Shown here in pieces: positions 23,966 to 31,594 of a stretch of DNA of 46,195 nucleotides (position 1 is its first letter; the number at the start of each line of letters is the position of its first letter). Made by a program: the position numbers and the translations under genes. Under the pieces are notes generated by a model. That model saw only the letters and a list, made by a program, of their open reading frames with translations. It did no database searches and was not told the origin of the DNA. This DNA comes from a virus: positions 1 through 46,195 of the IMG/VR virus record IMGVR_UViG_3300007352_000148; one strand, written 5' to 3'.

Positions 23966-26956
23966 CTATGCGTGGGCATAAACCGCATGATTGGCGTAAT
24001 TTGCCTTCACCAGTGCTGCCGCGATCCCTGGGCATACCGAATTACCGCACAGTCTTACCTGTGCTGTTTTGGTGAATGGCTTACCGTGCATATCGTGCTC
24101 GATAATATAGGTGTCGTAGAATCCCTGAGCACGGAATATTTCGCGTGGCGCGAGCATGCGGAGACCTATATCAATGATTTGGTAGTCTTCCCCGTGGACC
24201 TTTACTAAACCGAAACGATCTCTTGTTGAAATTGTATTAATTGGCTTCCGTATGTCATGGGATTCACTGGCTGCATGGTATTGCAAGAGGAATGCCCGGA
24301 CTTCTCCGAAGTGAAGGCCGCCAGCCGTGATTGTCTGCAGCGGTTCACGTGAGTCCTGACCGATATTCGTACCCTTGAGCTTAACCAAGTGTGACGTTAC
24401 AAGGCTGTCTTTGTCACGTTGAGTAACCGTCCGCACTGGTTCGTCGGCAGCATATCCTATGCTCGATCCCATGTATCGAACAAGACTCGCGGCTACCAGG
24501 GAATGATGGTCTACTGACGTGACCGTGCCGAGCGGCATTTCAACCTGCGAGCCCACGACTCCGCCGTAGTGTTTGGCGAGGAAGGCAGAAACGAGGGCAT
24601 GCCTTTGAGTTGCGGTAATTGTTGGTAGTGGATCATCGACAGGATGGCAACGGTCCTCGTCACCTTTTGAAGAATAGAGTGAAGACAAAACAGGAGATAC
24701 CAGCGCCAGCTCTCCCCGGTGCGCAGCGGTTATCGTCGGAAATGGGTCTTTAATATCATTGGTCCTATCGCCTCCCTGATGGGTCAGTGGAATAAGATGT
24801 GGCATGACGAGTGCGCTGTCTGCCTTTGCCGTAACCGTTGCAACAGGTTCCTCTATATGCCTCGGCCTTGACTGTCCTGCCCGTCCGCCAACTCCTATTA
24901 TATGGGGCGCAACGAGCGCAAAGTGTCCGCCCTTTGTCTCCGCACAGATAGTTCTGAGCGGTTCATCAATGGGCATAGAACGCGGCGATGATCCGTTGGC
25001 GTGCTCAGTAATATACGGGACTACCAGTCCGTGCCGGTTCTCCGTAGTTTGCGTTGCCAGCGGATCGCCAACAGATTGCCCGCGGAACTCTCCGCCCTTA
25101 TCGCCATAGTACGTCACGATAAACGGCTCAGTCGAATCTGTGACATACCGCTTAATACCCATGGCAATGCGGCGTTGCGTGGCTTCGGCCAGCGGTTTCT
25201 TGCGCTCGAATATAGACGGCGCGGGAATATCCCATTGGATGCACTCGGCCGCAGTTCTCCAAGGCAGGAGTTTTCCACTCTTTACGGCTGCGCTTTTCGG
25301 GTCACCATGTGTCGGCTCGGGCCACACAATAGGCTGTCCGTCTGAGCGGGCAATGAGAAAGAGACGCTTCCGGATGGTCGGGTCGCCATAATCACAAGCC
25401 CTGAGCATTTTATGGTCAACTTCGTAACCATTTTTACGGAGGGCATTGAGAAACGAACGGAAGGTTCGGCCCTTGCGTTTCGGACACGGGTACTGCTTGC
25501 CGTCCGTTTTGGTGATCAGCGGTCCCCAAGTGATGAATTCCTCGACGTTCTCGAGCATGATTACCCGTGGTTTTACCGTAGCAGCCCAGCGGAGAACTAC
25601 CCAGGCAAGCCCACGGATCTTCTTACTGACAGGTTTCGTGCCCTTGGCCTTAGAGAAATGTTTGCAATTATGAACGACAATACCTTCAACAATGTAGCTT
25701 TCATCGTCCTCGACGCCAATATTAAAAACATCGGTTTCAACAACTGCGGGTTCCTGGCTACGAATAGGACACCACTCAAGGCCACTCTCGGCAATAGTTT
25801 GACTATGACCATCAACAATATTTTCTCGCCATCGAAGCAGGTAAATTGGCCTCGCGTTGACAATTCGGCCTTGAATTTCATTGCTGTTTTGTAAAAGATG
25901 AACTGTGACTGTTTTCCCAAGAGAATTCAGGAGGGCTTTGATTCCGAAAGCGAGGTGTTTGGATACCGTGCGGCATTCGGTAAATTGTTTTCCTGCCCAT
26001 CCATCCGCAGAAAGGTATCCGTCAAGCAAAGACTGTTTAAAGGCTGGTCCGATACCGAGTGCCCAAGCTGGAATTCGTTTTGACTCGGCCCTGTGCCCAA
26101 AGTGTTCTCGTAACCATTCCACTAAACCACGGTGGTTTGTACTGAATTGATATGCTGTACCAGTCTCCCGCTCGTGCCACGCCAACTCATTAAAACCGGC
26201 ACGTTCTCCTTCACGCATCCATGTGTTGATTGTCTGGCGAAGTTTTTCTACCTCATGCTTACCGCAGGTGAGAACCAATTCAGCGCGTGTATCTGTGAGG
26301 CGTGTCCAGCCGTCTCCAAGGTAACGACCAACAAGCCACATAAAGCGGTTGTCTGCAACCATGCCGCGACCCAACACAGGAGGTATTGTTGACGCCGGGA
26401 AGGTCGTAGGAGTTGCCCAATACCACCCTTTTGTGAGAAGCGATGCTGGTGCCCAGCCAGCGTCTCCCAGAACACGCCCATATCCTCGAGGTTCGGTACA
26501 CCATACGCTTTTACGATGACGAACATAGAATGGATGCTCAGGACTCACAAGTAACCCGGGATGCCCATGTCCCTTAATTGACATCAACGGCTTGCGTGTA
26601 TGAGATACCTCTGTTACCCGTCCCCAACGCAGTTTATGTGTGAGTACTTCATCGCCAACTTCGATTTCTTCAATGGCTTGATAGCCCCGGCGCGTGAGTA
26701 CCAGTGTTCCTGCCGGGAAACAGTCCGGGCTGAACCATGCCAGGCCGACGGGCCTGCCGGCGCATTCAACCATCGGGTTGACTTTCCACACGTCTTCCCG
26801 GAGATGCTTTGTGAACGGGTGATTTACCTGATGCATCCGGATCGCGTCCGCATCGTGGTTTACAGCGATATCGATCGGGCGCCCAAGGGCCCGCTCTATC
26901 CCCGTTGATGCTCCGCCGCCGCCCGCAAAATTATCGACTACGATTTCTCCTGTCAT
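23966..26956 (-). CDS. C5-cytosine DNA methyltransferase with intein
   Basis: 996 residues before splicing, about 644 after. Motif I is VVDNFAGGGGASTG (6-19). The motif IV catalytic Cys is residue 431 (SPD then CKHFSKAKG after splicing). Motif VI is MLENVEEF, motif VIII is YGDPTIRKRLF, and QVRLCGNSV near the end is motifs IX/X. Between the motifs is a nine-fold repeat of about 31-37 residues (PLxTITxxxRHALV...), likely target recognition. The enzyme methylates phage DNA, probably against restriction. The intein spans 79-430. Confidence 0.92.
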   Translation of the reverse strand: MTGEIVVDNFAGGGGASTGIERALGRPIDIAVNHDADAIRMHQVNHPFTKHLREDVWKVNPMVECAGRPVGLAWFSPDCFPAGTLVLTRRGYQAIEEIEVGDEVLTHKLRWGRVTEVSHTRKPLMSIKGHGHPGLLVSPEHPFYVRHRKSVWCTEPRGYGRVLGDAGWAPASLLTKGWYWATPTTFPASTIPPVLGRGMVADNRFMWLVGRYLGDGWTRLTDTRAELVLTCGKHEVEKLRQTINTWMREGERAGFNELAWHERETGTAYQFSTNHRGLVEWLREHFGHRAESKRIPAWALGIGPAFKQSLLDGYLSADGWAGKQFTECRTVSKHLAFGIKALLNSLGKTVTVHLLQNSNEIQGRIVNARPIYLLRWRENIVDGHSQTIAESGLEWCPIRSQEPAVVETDVFNIGVEDDESYIVEGIVVHNCKHFSKAKGTKPVSKKIRGLAWVVLRWAATVKPRVIMLENVEEFITWGPLITKTDGKQYPCPKRKGRTFRSFLNALRKNGYEVDHKMLRACDYGDPTIRKRLFLIARSDGQPIVWPEPTHGDPKSAAVKSGKLLPWRTAAECIQWDIPAPSIFERKKPLAEATQRRIAMGIKRYVTDSTEPFIVTYYGDKGGEFRGQSVGDPLATQTTENRHGLVVPYITEHANGSSPRSMPIDEPLRTICAETKGGHFALVAPHIIGVGGRAGQSRPRHIEEPVATVTAKADSALVMPHLIPLTHQGGDRTNDIKDPFPTITAAHRGELALVSPVLSSLYSSKGDEDRCHPVDDPLPTITATQRHALVSAFLAKHYGGVVGSQVEMPLGTVTSVDHHSLVAASLVRYMGSSIGYAADEPVRTVTQRDKDSLVTSHLVKLKGTNIGQDSREPLQTITAGGLHFGEVRAFLLQYHAASESHDIRKPINTISTRDRFGLVKVHGEDYQIIDIGLRMLAPREIFRAQGFYDTYIIEHDMHGKPFTKTAQVRLCGNSVCPGIAAALVKANYANHAVYAHA
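25667..26722 (-). mobile_element. Intein with LAGLIDADG-type homing endonuclease
   Basis: 352 residues. Block A: Cys1 followed by FPAGTLVLTRRG and EIEVGDEV. Block B: GLLVSPEHPFYV with the His. Endonuclease motifs: LVGRYLGDGW (206-217 region of the protein) and LLDGYLSADGW. C-terminal blocks: DVFNIGVEDDESY and IVVHN, then the +1 Cys. All splicing residues (Cys1, block B His, penultimate His, Asn, +1 Cys) are present. The +1 Cys is the methyltransferase nucleophile. Confidence 0.93.
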
Positions 26957-26968
26957 GCCATACCTTTC

Positions 26969-27442
26969 TTAAAACGGCAATTCCATTTCCTTCCCGAACT
27001 TCACGCGCCACCAGGAGCGCAACCTGTACCCCCAGATTTTCCACCGGTACAGCGCACGCTTGATGCTTTGCCAGATCGGGTGCGTCAGATAGCGCATGAA
27101 CATCCCGACATCAAATAAGGCCATCAGGATAACGACCGCTTCCCATGCCTTTTCGTTGTCAACAGCCTCGTGCTTGATCAGGCTGTTGTACTGGGTCACC
27201 GGGGGATGGATCAGGATCGGCAGTGTGTGTGTCGGTGTAAGTTTTTTCTTGATATTTATAAAACCATGCCCGCCCCGTTCCATCGCACGACCAACAAGGC
27301 TTGGTTATCACCTGCTTATCATACCCATCCTGCACCCCGTACCTGCGGAGGATCTTGTCCTTGAGCTGGTAGAACCATCCCTCTTTCCGGGATAGGTGCC
27401 GTTATTGGCAAGGATGAGCAGATTGAGGATGGACGGGTGCAT
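26969..27442 (-). pseudogene. Phage gene with two compensating frameshifts
   Basis: The ATG at 27442 lies 1 bp after the kinase stop and starts LILANNGTYPGK. Near 27380 the protein-like reading moves by one base to a frame with GWFYQLKDKILRRYG and KPCWSCDGTG. It returns to the original frame near an A6 run (about 27245), continuing as ILIHPPVTQYNSLIKHEAV and ending in FGKEMELPF. Net frame change is zero. The reconstruction is about 157 residues with a Cys pair. Alternatives: two short genes, or two sequencing errors. Confidence 0.5.
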
Positions 27443-27443
27443 G

Positions 27444-27974
27444 TTATGGCCTCTCCCCAATGATTTCCTCGATACACCTGATAAGTTTCTCAACATCCCC
27501 ACTCTCGGCCCGGATGGTGTAATCGCAATCGATGGAATCAACAAACCGTTCGCTGTCATGGGTGGTCCCGGCCGTTTCATCTGTGTACCCGATGCGCTCC
27601 ACCTTGATCAGGACACCGCCGAGGTCGCGGATGCGCTTGGCCTCTTCGGGGAAACGGACATCATCGACAACAACGTGCTTCTTTTCTTCGCCCATGATCC
27701 TGCAGATTTCGTCCTCGCAGCGGTTGACCCAATAAAGCGGGTCTACCTGCTTCCGGAATATCTCGGTTCCGACCTTCTGCATCAGCCATCTGGAACGTTC
27801 GGTTTTTGCTCCGTAACATTCTTCATGCGTACACATGCCGGCGGTAATGAGCATCTTCTTTAGCGGGTCCGCGAAGGCCACACGTGCGTAATCGAAATTA
27901 GCAGTGAGATGATCGCCGATGGTTGTCTTGCCGACATATGCCTTGCCTACTATGCCGAAGAGATGGAGTTTCAT
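27444..27974 (-). CDS. Deoxynucleoside monophosphate kinase
   Basis: 176 residues from the ATG overlapping the upstream stop (ATGA); 30 more upstream codons are open but overlap the previous gene. P-loop GIVGKAYVGKT is at 7-17. FADPLKKML and the VVDDVRFPEEAKRI segment match phage dNMP kinases (T4 gp1 type), with the lid-region Arg residues. It supplies dNDPs for replication. In this phage it precedes a cytosine methyltransferase. Confidence 0.85.
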   Translation of the reverse strand: MKLHLFGIVGKAYVGKTTIGDHLTANFDYARVAFADPLKKMLITAGMCTHEECYGAKTERSRWLMQKVGTEIFRKQVDPLYWVNRCEDEICRIMGEEKKHVVVDDVRFPEEAKRIRDLGGVLIKVERIGYTDETAGTTHDSERFVDSIDCDYTIRAESGDVEKLIRCIEEIIGERP

Positions 27975-28249
27975 GCCGTTACCGCCGCATTCCGGTACTC
28001 GTTCATCAGGCTTTTCGGGATGTTTATAATCTGCTTCTTGATCTCCCTTTCCACCCCTCCGCAATCAGCCAGACACCAAGCATGTTGCTTTCCCGGAGTT
28101 ACCCTGAGCACCCGGAGCACAACCGCCTTGGGCTTCGGCCTTGACGGTGATCCTGCGAACGCAAATGCTCTCTTCGCCACAGCCACGGCAACGGCCATCA
28201 TCGAAGCCAGCCGATAATATTTATTGCTCACCAGATTTACCTTGCTCAT
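27971..28249 (-). CDS. Hypothetical protein
   Basis: 92 residues. GGAGG precedes the ATG. Ala/Val-rich N-terminal segment (LASMMAVAVAVAKRAF) that may be weakly membrane-associated, followed by a KQHAWCLADCGGV Cys pair. No family recognised. Confidence 0.5.
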   Translation of the reverse strand: MSKVNLVSNKYYRLASMMAVAVAVAKRAFAFAGSPSRPKPKAVVLRVLRVTPGKQHAWCLADCGGVEREIKKQIINIPKSLMNEYRNAAVTA

Positions 28250-28332
28250 GCTTCCTCCCTTGAAATCTCCCGCCCTTCCCCGGGCCAGTGCTTCCCGACA
28301 CTGGTTGTTCCGGGGTCAGGGGGAAGGTTTGA

Positions 28333-29166
28333 TTACTGATTATTGCTGCTGAATTTCCCGTTCAGAAATACCCATCCGGGCAGTTTGGTTTTCAGTGTTG
28401 CGATTTCCTGGGCGAGAGCATCGCGCTCGGTCCGCTCGTGCTTGACGTTGATGATCTTGAACACGGGCTTTTCGTCCTGGCTCTTGGGCATCTCGACCTC
28501 AAAGTCCGCTTCGATCCTGATTTTGTTTTCCGACCCTTCATAGAACGGCAGCGTCAGCGTAAGTTTCTTGGGCAGATTGCTTATCTGCGCCCCGTTCTTA
28601 TCTGCAAACATTAAGGTCGTATTGTCCGGATCAAGGTCGCTCTCGAATTTCAATTCGCGGTCCATCTTGATCAGGGCAATGTTGCCGCGCAGGAGTCCGG
28701 AATTCTGGAAGCATTCCGGGTAGGTATCAAACAGTTTGAGCAGGGATTTTTGGTCAAATTCGCCGATACCGGGTTCCCCCCTCCTGTTTAAGAAGATCGC
28801 TTTCATTTCGAGAGAGATGGCCAAGGGGAGGGCGATTCTCTCCTGCCGCGTTTTTTCGTCGAAGAACATGGTGATCTTGGTGTTGTTTCTGCCATACTCC
28901 CCGACGTAAAAAATCACTCCCTCTTCAGGCTTGGCGCCGCACTTATTGATCGCATTGACGAACGCCTCGGAATCATTCGCCGTGTAAAGCCGGTCGTTGT
29001 GCCGACGGATCGGAGTGATCGGATCCTTGGTGACTTCTGTGTACCCCACTCCACCCCGCAAAAAATGCCGCTCCTGATTGGTGGTGGTGTCTTTAAAACT
29101 GATGTGGTCGTCAGGCAGTGCGGTTTTGCCGACGGTCAGTTGTACTTCCTGCGTGTTTTTTTCCAT
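28333..29166 (-). CDS. DUF2303/YfdQ-like protein
   Basis: 277 residues. Conserved blocks are YTANDSEAFVNAINK, GVIFYVGEYGRNNTKITM, ERIALPLAISLEMKAIF, LLKLFDTYPECF and a late LPFYEGSENKIRI. This arrangement matches the YfdQ (DUF2303) family found in early regions of tailed phages. Function is unknown, and the family may act in recombination or host takeover. The start is TAATG-coupled to the upstream gene. Confidence 0.65.
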   Translation of the reverse strand: MEKNTQEVQLTVGKTALPDDHISFKDTTTNQERHFLRGGVGYTEVTKDPITPIRRHNDRLYTANDSEAFVNAINKCGAKPEEGVIFYVGEYGRNNTKITMFFDEKTRQERIALPLAISLEMKAIFLNRRGEPGIGEFDQKSLLKLFDTYPECFQNSGLLRGNIALIKMDRELKFESDLDPDNTTLMFADKNGAQISNLPKKLTLTLPFYEGSENKIRIEADFEVEMPKSQDEKPVFKIINVKHERTERDALAQEIATLKTKLPGWVFLNGKFSSNNQ

Positions 29167-29516
29167 TACGATGCCGCTCCTTCCCTGTGTGCCGTTGTGA
29201 TTGACCGAACCTTGTCGGAATCTGTGAATTCAAATCCCGGCTGCTTGGCGTTGTCGGACGTGGTTTCGATCTTGATCTTTTCGTCCTCGATGACCGCTAT
29301 CGCCTTAGACGATCTTTTCGGGACTTTTGCCTCGCAATCGAACGTGATAATTACGCTTCCACCGTCCAGATCAACCGTGATGTCGATCGAGATTTTCCGC
29401 TTTCCTGGGATGTCGTTCTCAAAAATAACGGATTGCAGCACTTTCGCCATCTCGTTATTATAAAGCGGAAGTAATTTTGTATCCTTCAGGTTTGCCAATG
29501 ACAATTCTTTCAGCAT
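29166..29516 (-). CDS. Hypothetical early protein
   Basis: 116 residues from the ATG preceded by GGAGGTGA. Beta-rich with KISIDITVDLDGGSVIITF and EKIKIETTSDN. It regularly precedes the DUF2303 gene in related phages (from family knowledge, not checked here). Unknown function. Confidence 0.55.
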   Translation of the reverse strand: MLKELSLANLKDTKLLPLYNNEMAKVLQSVIFENDIPGKRKISIDITVDLDGGSVIITFDCEAKVPKRSSKAIAVIEDEKIKIETTSDNAKQPGFEFTDSDKVRSITTAHREGAAS

Positions 29517-29546
29517 ATGTCTCACCTCCTCTCTCTACTGCTGTTG

Positions 29547-29963
29547 TTATTTTTCTTTTGCCATCTGCATGAGTCGCGCAGCTACAACGACCTCATCAAC
29601 TTGGTATCGTTTCGCAAAAAATGACACAACATCCGGTCGATCCTTGTATTTTTCCCAGTCGGGAAGAAACAGGCTATCCGGCATCAGTAAGTGCAGCGCA
29701 AATTCATTCGCTTCTTTCTCGTCTCGATCTTCTAGTATCGTGGTCATATTTACCCTTGTTATCGTGTCTTGCGCTCGCTTATTCCATAGCCCAATCGCGC
29801 CTCTGCGTGATTTCTTCGGATAAGTACGAACTAGGCATTTTAGGCATTCGATCTGCCACCATTTATGATTGACCATCGTGCTTTCATAGTTATCAACCCG
29901 CGCTTTACCGCCGCAGAATGGACACGATAACAAAACGGTCGAATCAGATTTCGCTTTGCTCAA
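29547..29963 (-). CDS. Lar-like zinc ribbon fused to an ImmA/IrrE-like C-terminal half
   Basis: 138 residues from a TTG preceded by GGAGGTGA. Residues 14-45 are a Lar-type zinc ribbon (CPFCGGKARV ... IECLKC), ending in LWNKR. Residues 75-138 have EKEANEFALHLLMP, the third-helix signature of ImmA/IrrE (DUF955) metallopeptidases. The HExxH helix that normally precedes it is absent. Lar alleviates type I restriction and ImmA cleaves phage repressors, but the missing zinc ligands argue against peptidase activity. Confidence 0.65.
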   Translation of the reverse strand: MSKAKSDSTVLLSCPFCGGKARVDNYESTMVNHKWWQIECLKCLVRTYPKKSRRGAIGLWNKRAQDTITRVNMTTILEDRDEKEANEFALHLLMPDSLFLPDWEKYKDRPDVVSFFAKRYQVDEVVVAARLMQMAKEK

Positions 29964-29977
29964 CTGTTCACCTCCAC

Positions 29978-30175
29978 GTTGGTGCGGCGCTTCGCGCCGG
30001 AAACCTTTTACGTCTGGGCGGGCTGGTAGGGACTTTCGGTTCTGCCACCATCACCCGACGATCGGGAGTCCTCCCGGCGAAGGGATTCTCATCCACGGTA
30101 CGGTATCGTTTTAGCGACAGCCGCCGCCAGTTCCCGCCCAGACGTAAAAGCTTTTTATATTAAGCGCCGCACCAA
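29978..30175 (-). other. ORF-less structured cassette, possible non-coding RNA
   Basis: Two nested perfect inverted repeats: 14 bp (29979-29992 with 30162-30175) and 18 bp (30005-30022 with 30133-30150, CTTTTACGTCTGGGCGGG), continued inward by CTGG/CCAG. The ~105 bases inside hold further short hairpins (GGGAG/CTCCC) and no ORF of useful length on the transcribed strand. The outer ends match cassette ends. The first 43 bp in transcription order recur inverted at 46153-46195. Confidence 0.6.
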
Positions 30176-30180
30176 TGGGG
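30138..30180 (-). repeat. 43-bp repeat, inverted copy of 46153-46195
   Basis: The 43 bp are identical to the reverse complement of the last 43 bp of the window and diverge immediately beyond (CC versus G after the GGGG). The window therefore ends exactly where a second copy of the structured cassette begins. Confidence 0.95.
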
Positions 30181-30233
30181 CCGTTAAGTCGTGACCGGCA
30201 AGCATTGGTTGATGCGTCGCACACTACGCGCCG

Positions 30234-30301
30234 CACCAACCAAGCCGTTCAAGACCGACCGCCCCTAACGGGGCGGCGACTTAACGGCCCCATTAAATTT
30301 C
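30234..30301 (-). mobile_element. attC-like site m2
   Basis: Minus strand: GCCGTTAAG pairs with CTTGAACGGC leaving one unpaired G, and GCCGCCCC pairs with GGGGCGG around GTTA. The site begins inside the stop of the nuclease ORF (GAAATTTAAT, complementary to the cassette's own start) and ends in GTTGGTG. Part of a larger three-way structure closed by the 18-bp perfect inverted repeat 30174-30191/30277-30294. Confidence 0.7.
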
Positions 30302-30739
30302 TTCATGCCTCACGAAGACGGCGGTTGATAGTTCCAACCTCCGCAAAACTGAGACAAGCATCACTACTTCGGCGCTCTTGTTCGCAGCGGTATACGTTGC
30401 CTCTTTTGCCGTTCGCACTTGTTTATCGTATAACTCAAGCAAGCCCCACGAGTCAGGCAATTCATCGGGCTTGACGAGTTTCGCGGGAACTAGAAAATAA
30501 CGGTGATCCCCCATACCGCGCTCTTGTTCCCGGCGAAATATTTTATTCTTATCCGAGAGAAAATCTGCTCTCGATGCCTTGCACTCCACAAGGATGCTAG
30601 CTCCACCAGAAGCATAGAAGCCTATCGCGTCTGGAGTTTCGGTGTTGTGTGTAGTGGCAAGTTCGGCCAAAATGATTGTGCAACGCCGATTATTTGCAAG
30701 CCATGCCTGAGCTTTTTTGACCAACTCTTTATGAGTCAA
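30293..30739 (-). CDS. PD-(D/E)XK nuclease-like protein on a cassette
   Basis: 148 residues. TPDAIGFYASGGASILVECKAS contains the PD-(x)n-ECK core, followed by SRADFLSDKNKIFRR and DHRYFLVPAKLV, as in small restriction-endonuclease-fold proteins. It may be a nuclease or a DNA-repair/defence protein. The ORF is embedded in a cassette: 11 bp after its leading GTTAAATTTC comes no strong ribosome-binding site, and its TAA stop lies in the complementary GAAATTTAAT. Confidence 0.75.
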   Translation of the reverse strand: MTHKELVKKAQAWLANNRRCTIILAELATTHNTETPDAIGFYASGGASILVECKASRADFLSDKNKIFRREQERGMGDHRYFLVPAKLVKPDELPDSWGLLELYDKQVRTAKEATYTAANKSAEVVMLVSVLRRLELSTAVFVRHEEI

Positions 30740-30752
30740 ACCGACCTCTGAA

Positions 30753-30810
30753 ATTTAACCAGTCAGTCCAGCCGTCCAAAAAGGACGGCAGCTGACTTCT
30801 GCGTTATGGT
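30753..30810 (-). mobile_element. attC-like site m1
   Basis: Minus strand: AGTCAG/CTGACT and GCCGTCC/GGACGGC around a T5 loop, with unpaired bases between the two stems on the second arm, ending in GTTAAAT, which fits GTTRRRY. Starts at CATAACGC, which supplies the stop of the upstream gene. Very similar to site m3. Confidence 0.7.
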
Positions 30811-31016
30811 TCCAACCTCTTCATGAATTCTGCATTGCCATCCTCATGGCACCTGCTGCAGATATATCTTTTTGTCTTGATCGTCTTGTATGCCCTCGGT
30901 GCCTTATCTCGTGGCGGGTATGTGGTGCGGTTATCTGTATTGAATGCCTCTATGCCGAGGAATATCAATCCAAGAGTGAGAGCGATGCTGACTATTGTGA
31001 GTCCGGGATTGGCCAT
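30804..31016 (-). CDS. Small membrane protein with CxxC
   Basis: 70 residues. Membrane helix at 5-24 (LTIVSIALTLGLIFLGIEAF), then a basic linker and YICSRCHEDG. GGAG precedes the ATG. Unknown function; early region. Confidence 0.6.
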   Translation of the reverse strand: MANPGLTIVSIALTLGLIFLGIEAFNTDNRTTYPPRDKAPRAYKTIKTKRYICSRCHEDGNAEFMKRLEP

Positions 31017-31019
31017 GTT

Positions 31020-31169
31020 CTAATCTCCACTGTCGTCGGTCTGGTTTATGTCTTTCGGAGTAACCGCCATTTGTATCCTGTGCAATGCGCTGTATACCGC
31101 TTCCCGGTTCTTCGGGTCGTTGTAGTTCTCAATTGCAAAATCAATATCTTTCTTTATCGTTTCGATCAT
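31020..31169 (-). CDS. Small hypothetical protein
   Basis: 49 residues starting MIETIKKDIDFAIENYNDP, helical and charged, ending TDDSGD. AGGTGG precedes the ATG. Spacing to the next gene is 3 bp. Confidence 0.55.
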   Translation of the reverse strand: MIETIKKDIDFAIENYNDPKNREAVYSALHRIQMAVTPKDINQTDDSGD

Positions 31170-31308
31170 TCGTCACCACCTTGGTTAAGTTTGCAGGGCG
31201 ACCCCGGACCAGGAGCCGCCCTGCATATGTAAAGGAGGTCCACTCCCCATGAGTGGCAAAAGAAACCCTGCCAGTAAGGAGAACCAGAAACCCGGCAGGG
31301 CAAATCAT

Positions 31309-31527
31309 TTATTCGTCTCCGTCTTGAGTGGGGTAAAGTATGTCATACGGTTTAAATGTTGCCTCGTGGATCGCCCTCGCTACTTCAACTCGCATACGCT
31401 CGTAGGCCCTGATACGAATTTCTTTCGGGAGGCTGTCGAATTGTTTTTTTACGTCCGGGTGGACACGAAAGGAAACTGGGGGGCCTGTTTTTTCATACTG
31501 CTGCAGATCGTCGCAATCTTTAGCCAT
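31309..31527 (-). CDS. Ribbon-helix-helix-like small protein
   Basis: 72 residues from the ATG with AAAGGA nine bases upstream; 65 upstream open codons overlap the Cro-like gene and are unlikely. GPPVSFRVHPDVKKQFDSL is a strand plus helix of the MetJ/Arc fold, then RMRVEVARAI. Probably a second early DNA-binding regulator. Confidence 0.55.
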   Translation of the reverse strand: MAKDCDDLQQYEKTGPPVSFRVHPDVKKQFDSLPKEIRIRAYERMRVEVARAIHEATFKPYDILYPTQDGDE

Positions 31528-31594
31528 ATGTGTCATTCCTTTCGTAAATAGTGAACCAATGTAGACAGTGACAAAGAAAAAAATATATGTATAC

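Noticed and set aside
25412-25894. Antisense ORF opposite the methyltransferase and intein
   Set aside because: It crosses the intein/extein border in the opposite strand and has no protein family features.
27231-27250. Programmed -1 slippery site at the A6 run
   Set aside because: The A AAA AAC heptamer is not in the required zero frame for either reading of the gene.
31249-31551. Plus-strand ORF with AAAGGAGG upstream (100 codons)
   Set aside because: It is antisense to the ribbon-helix-helix gene in a leftward operon, and the protein loses plausibility after 20 codons. The ribosome-binding site alone is not enough.
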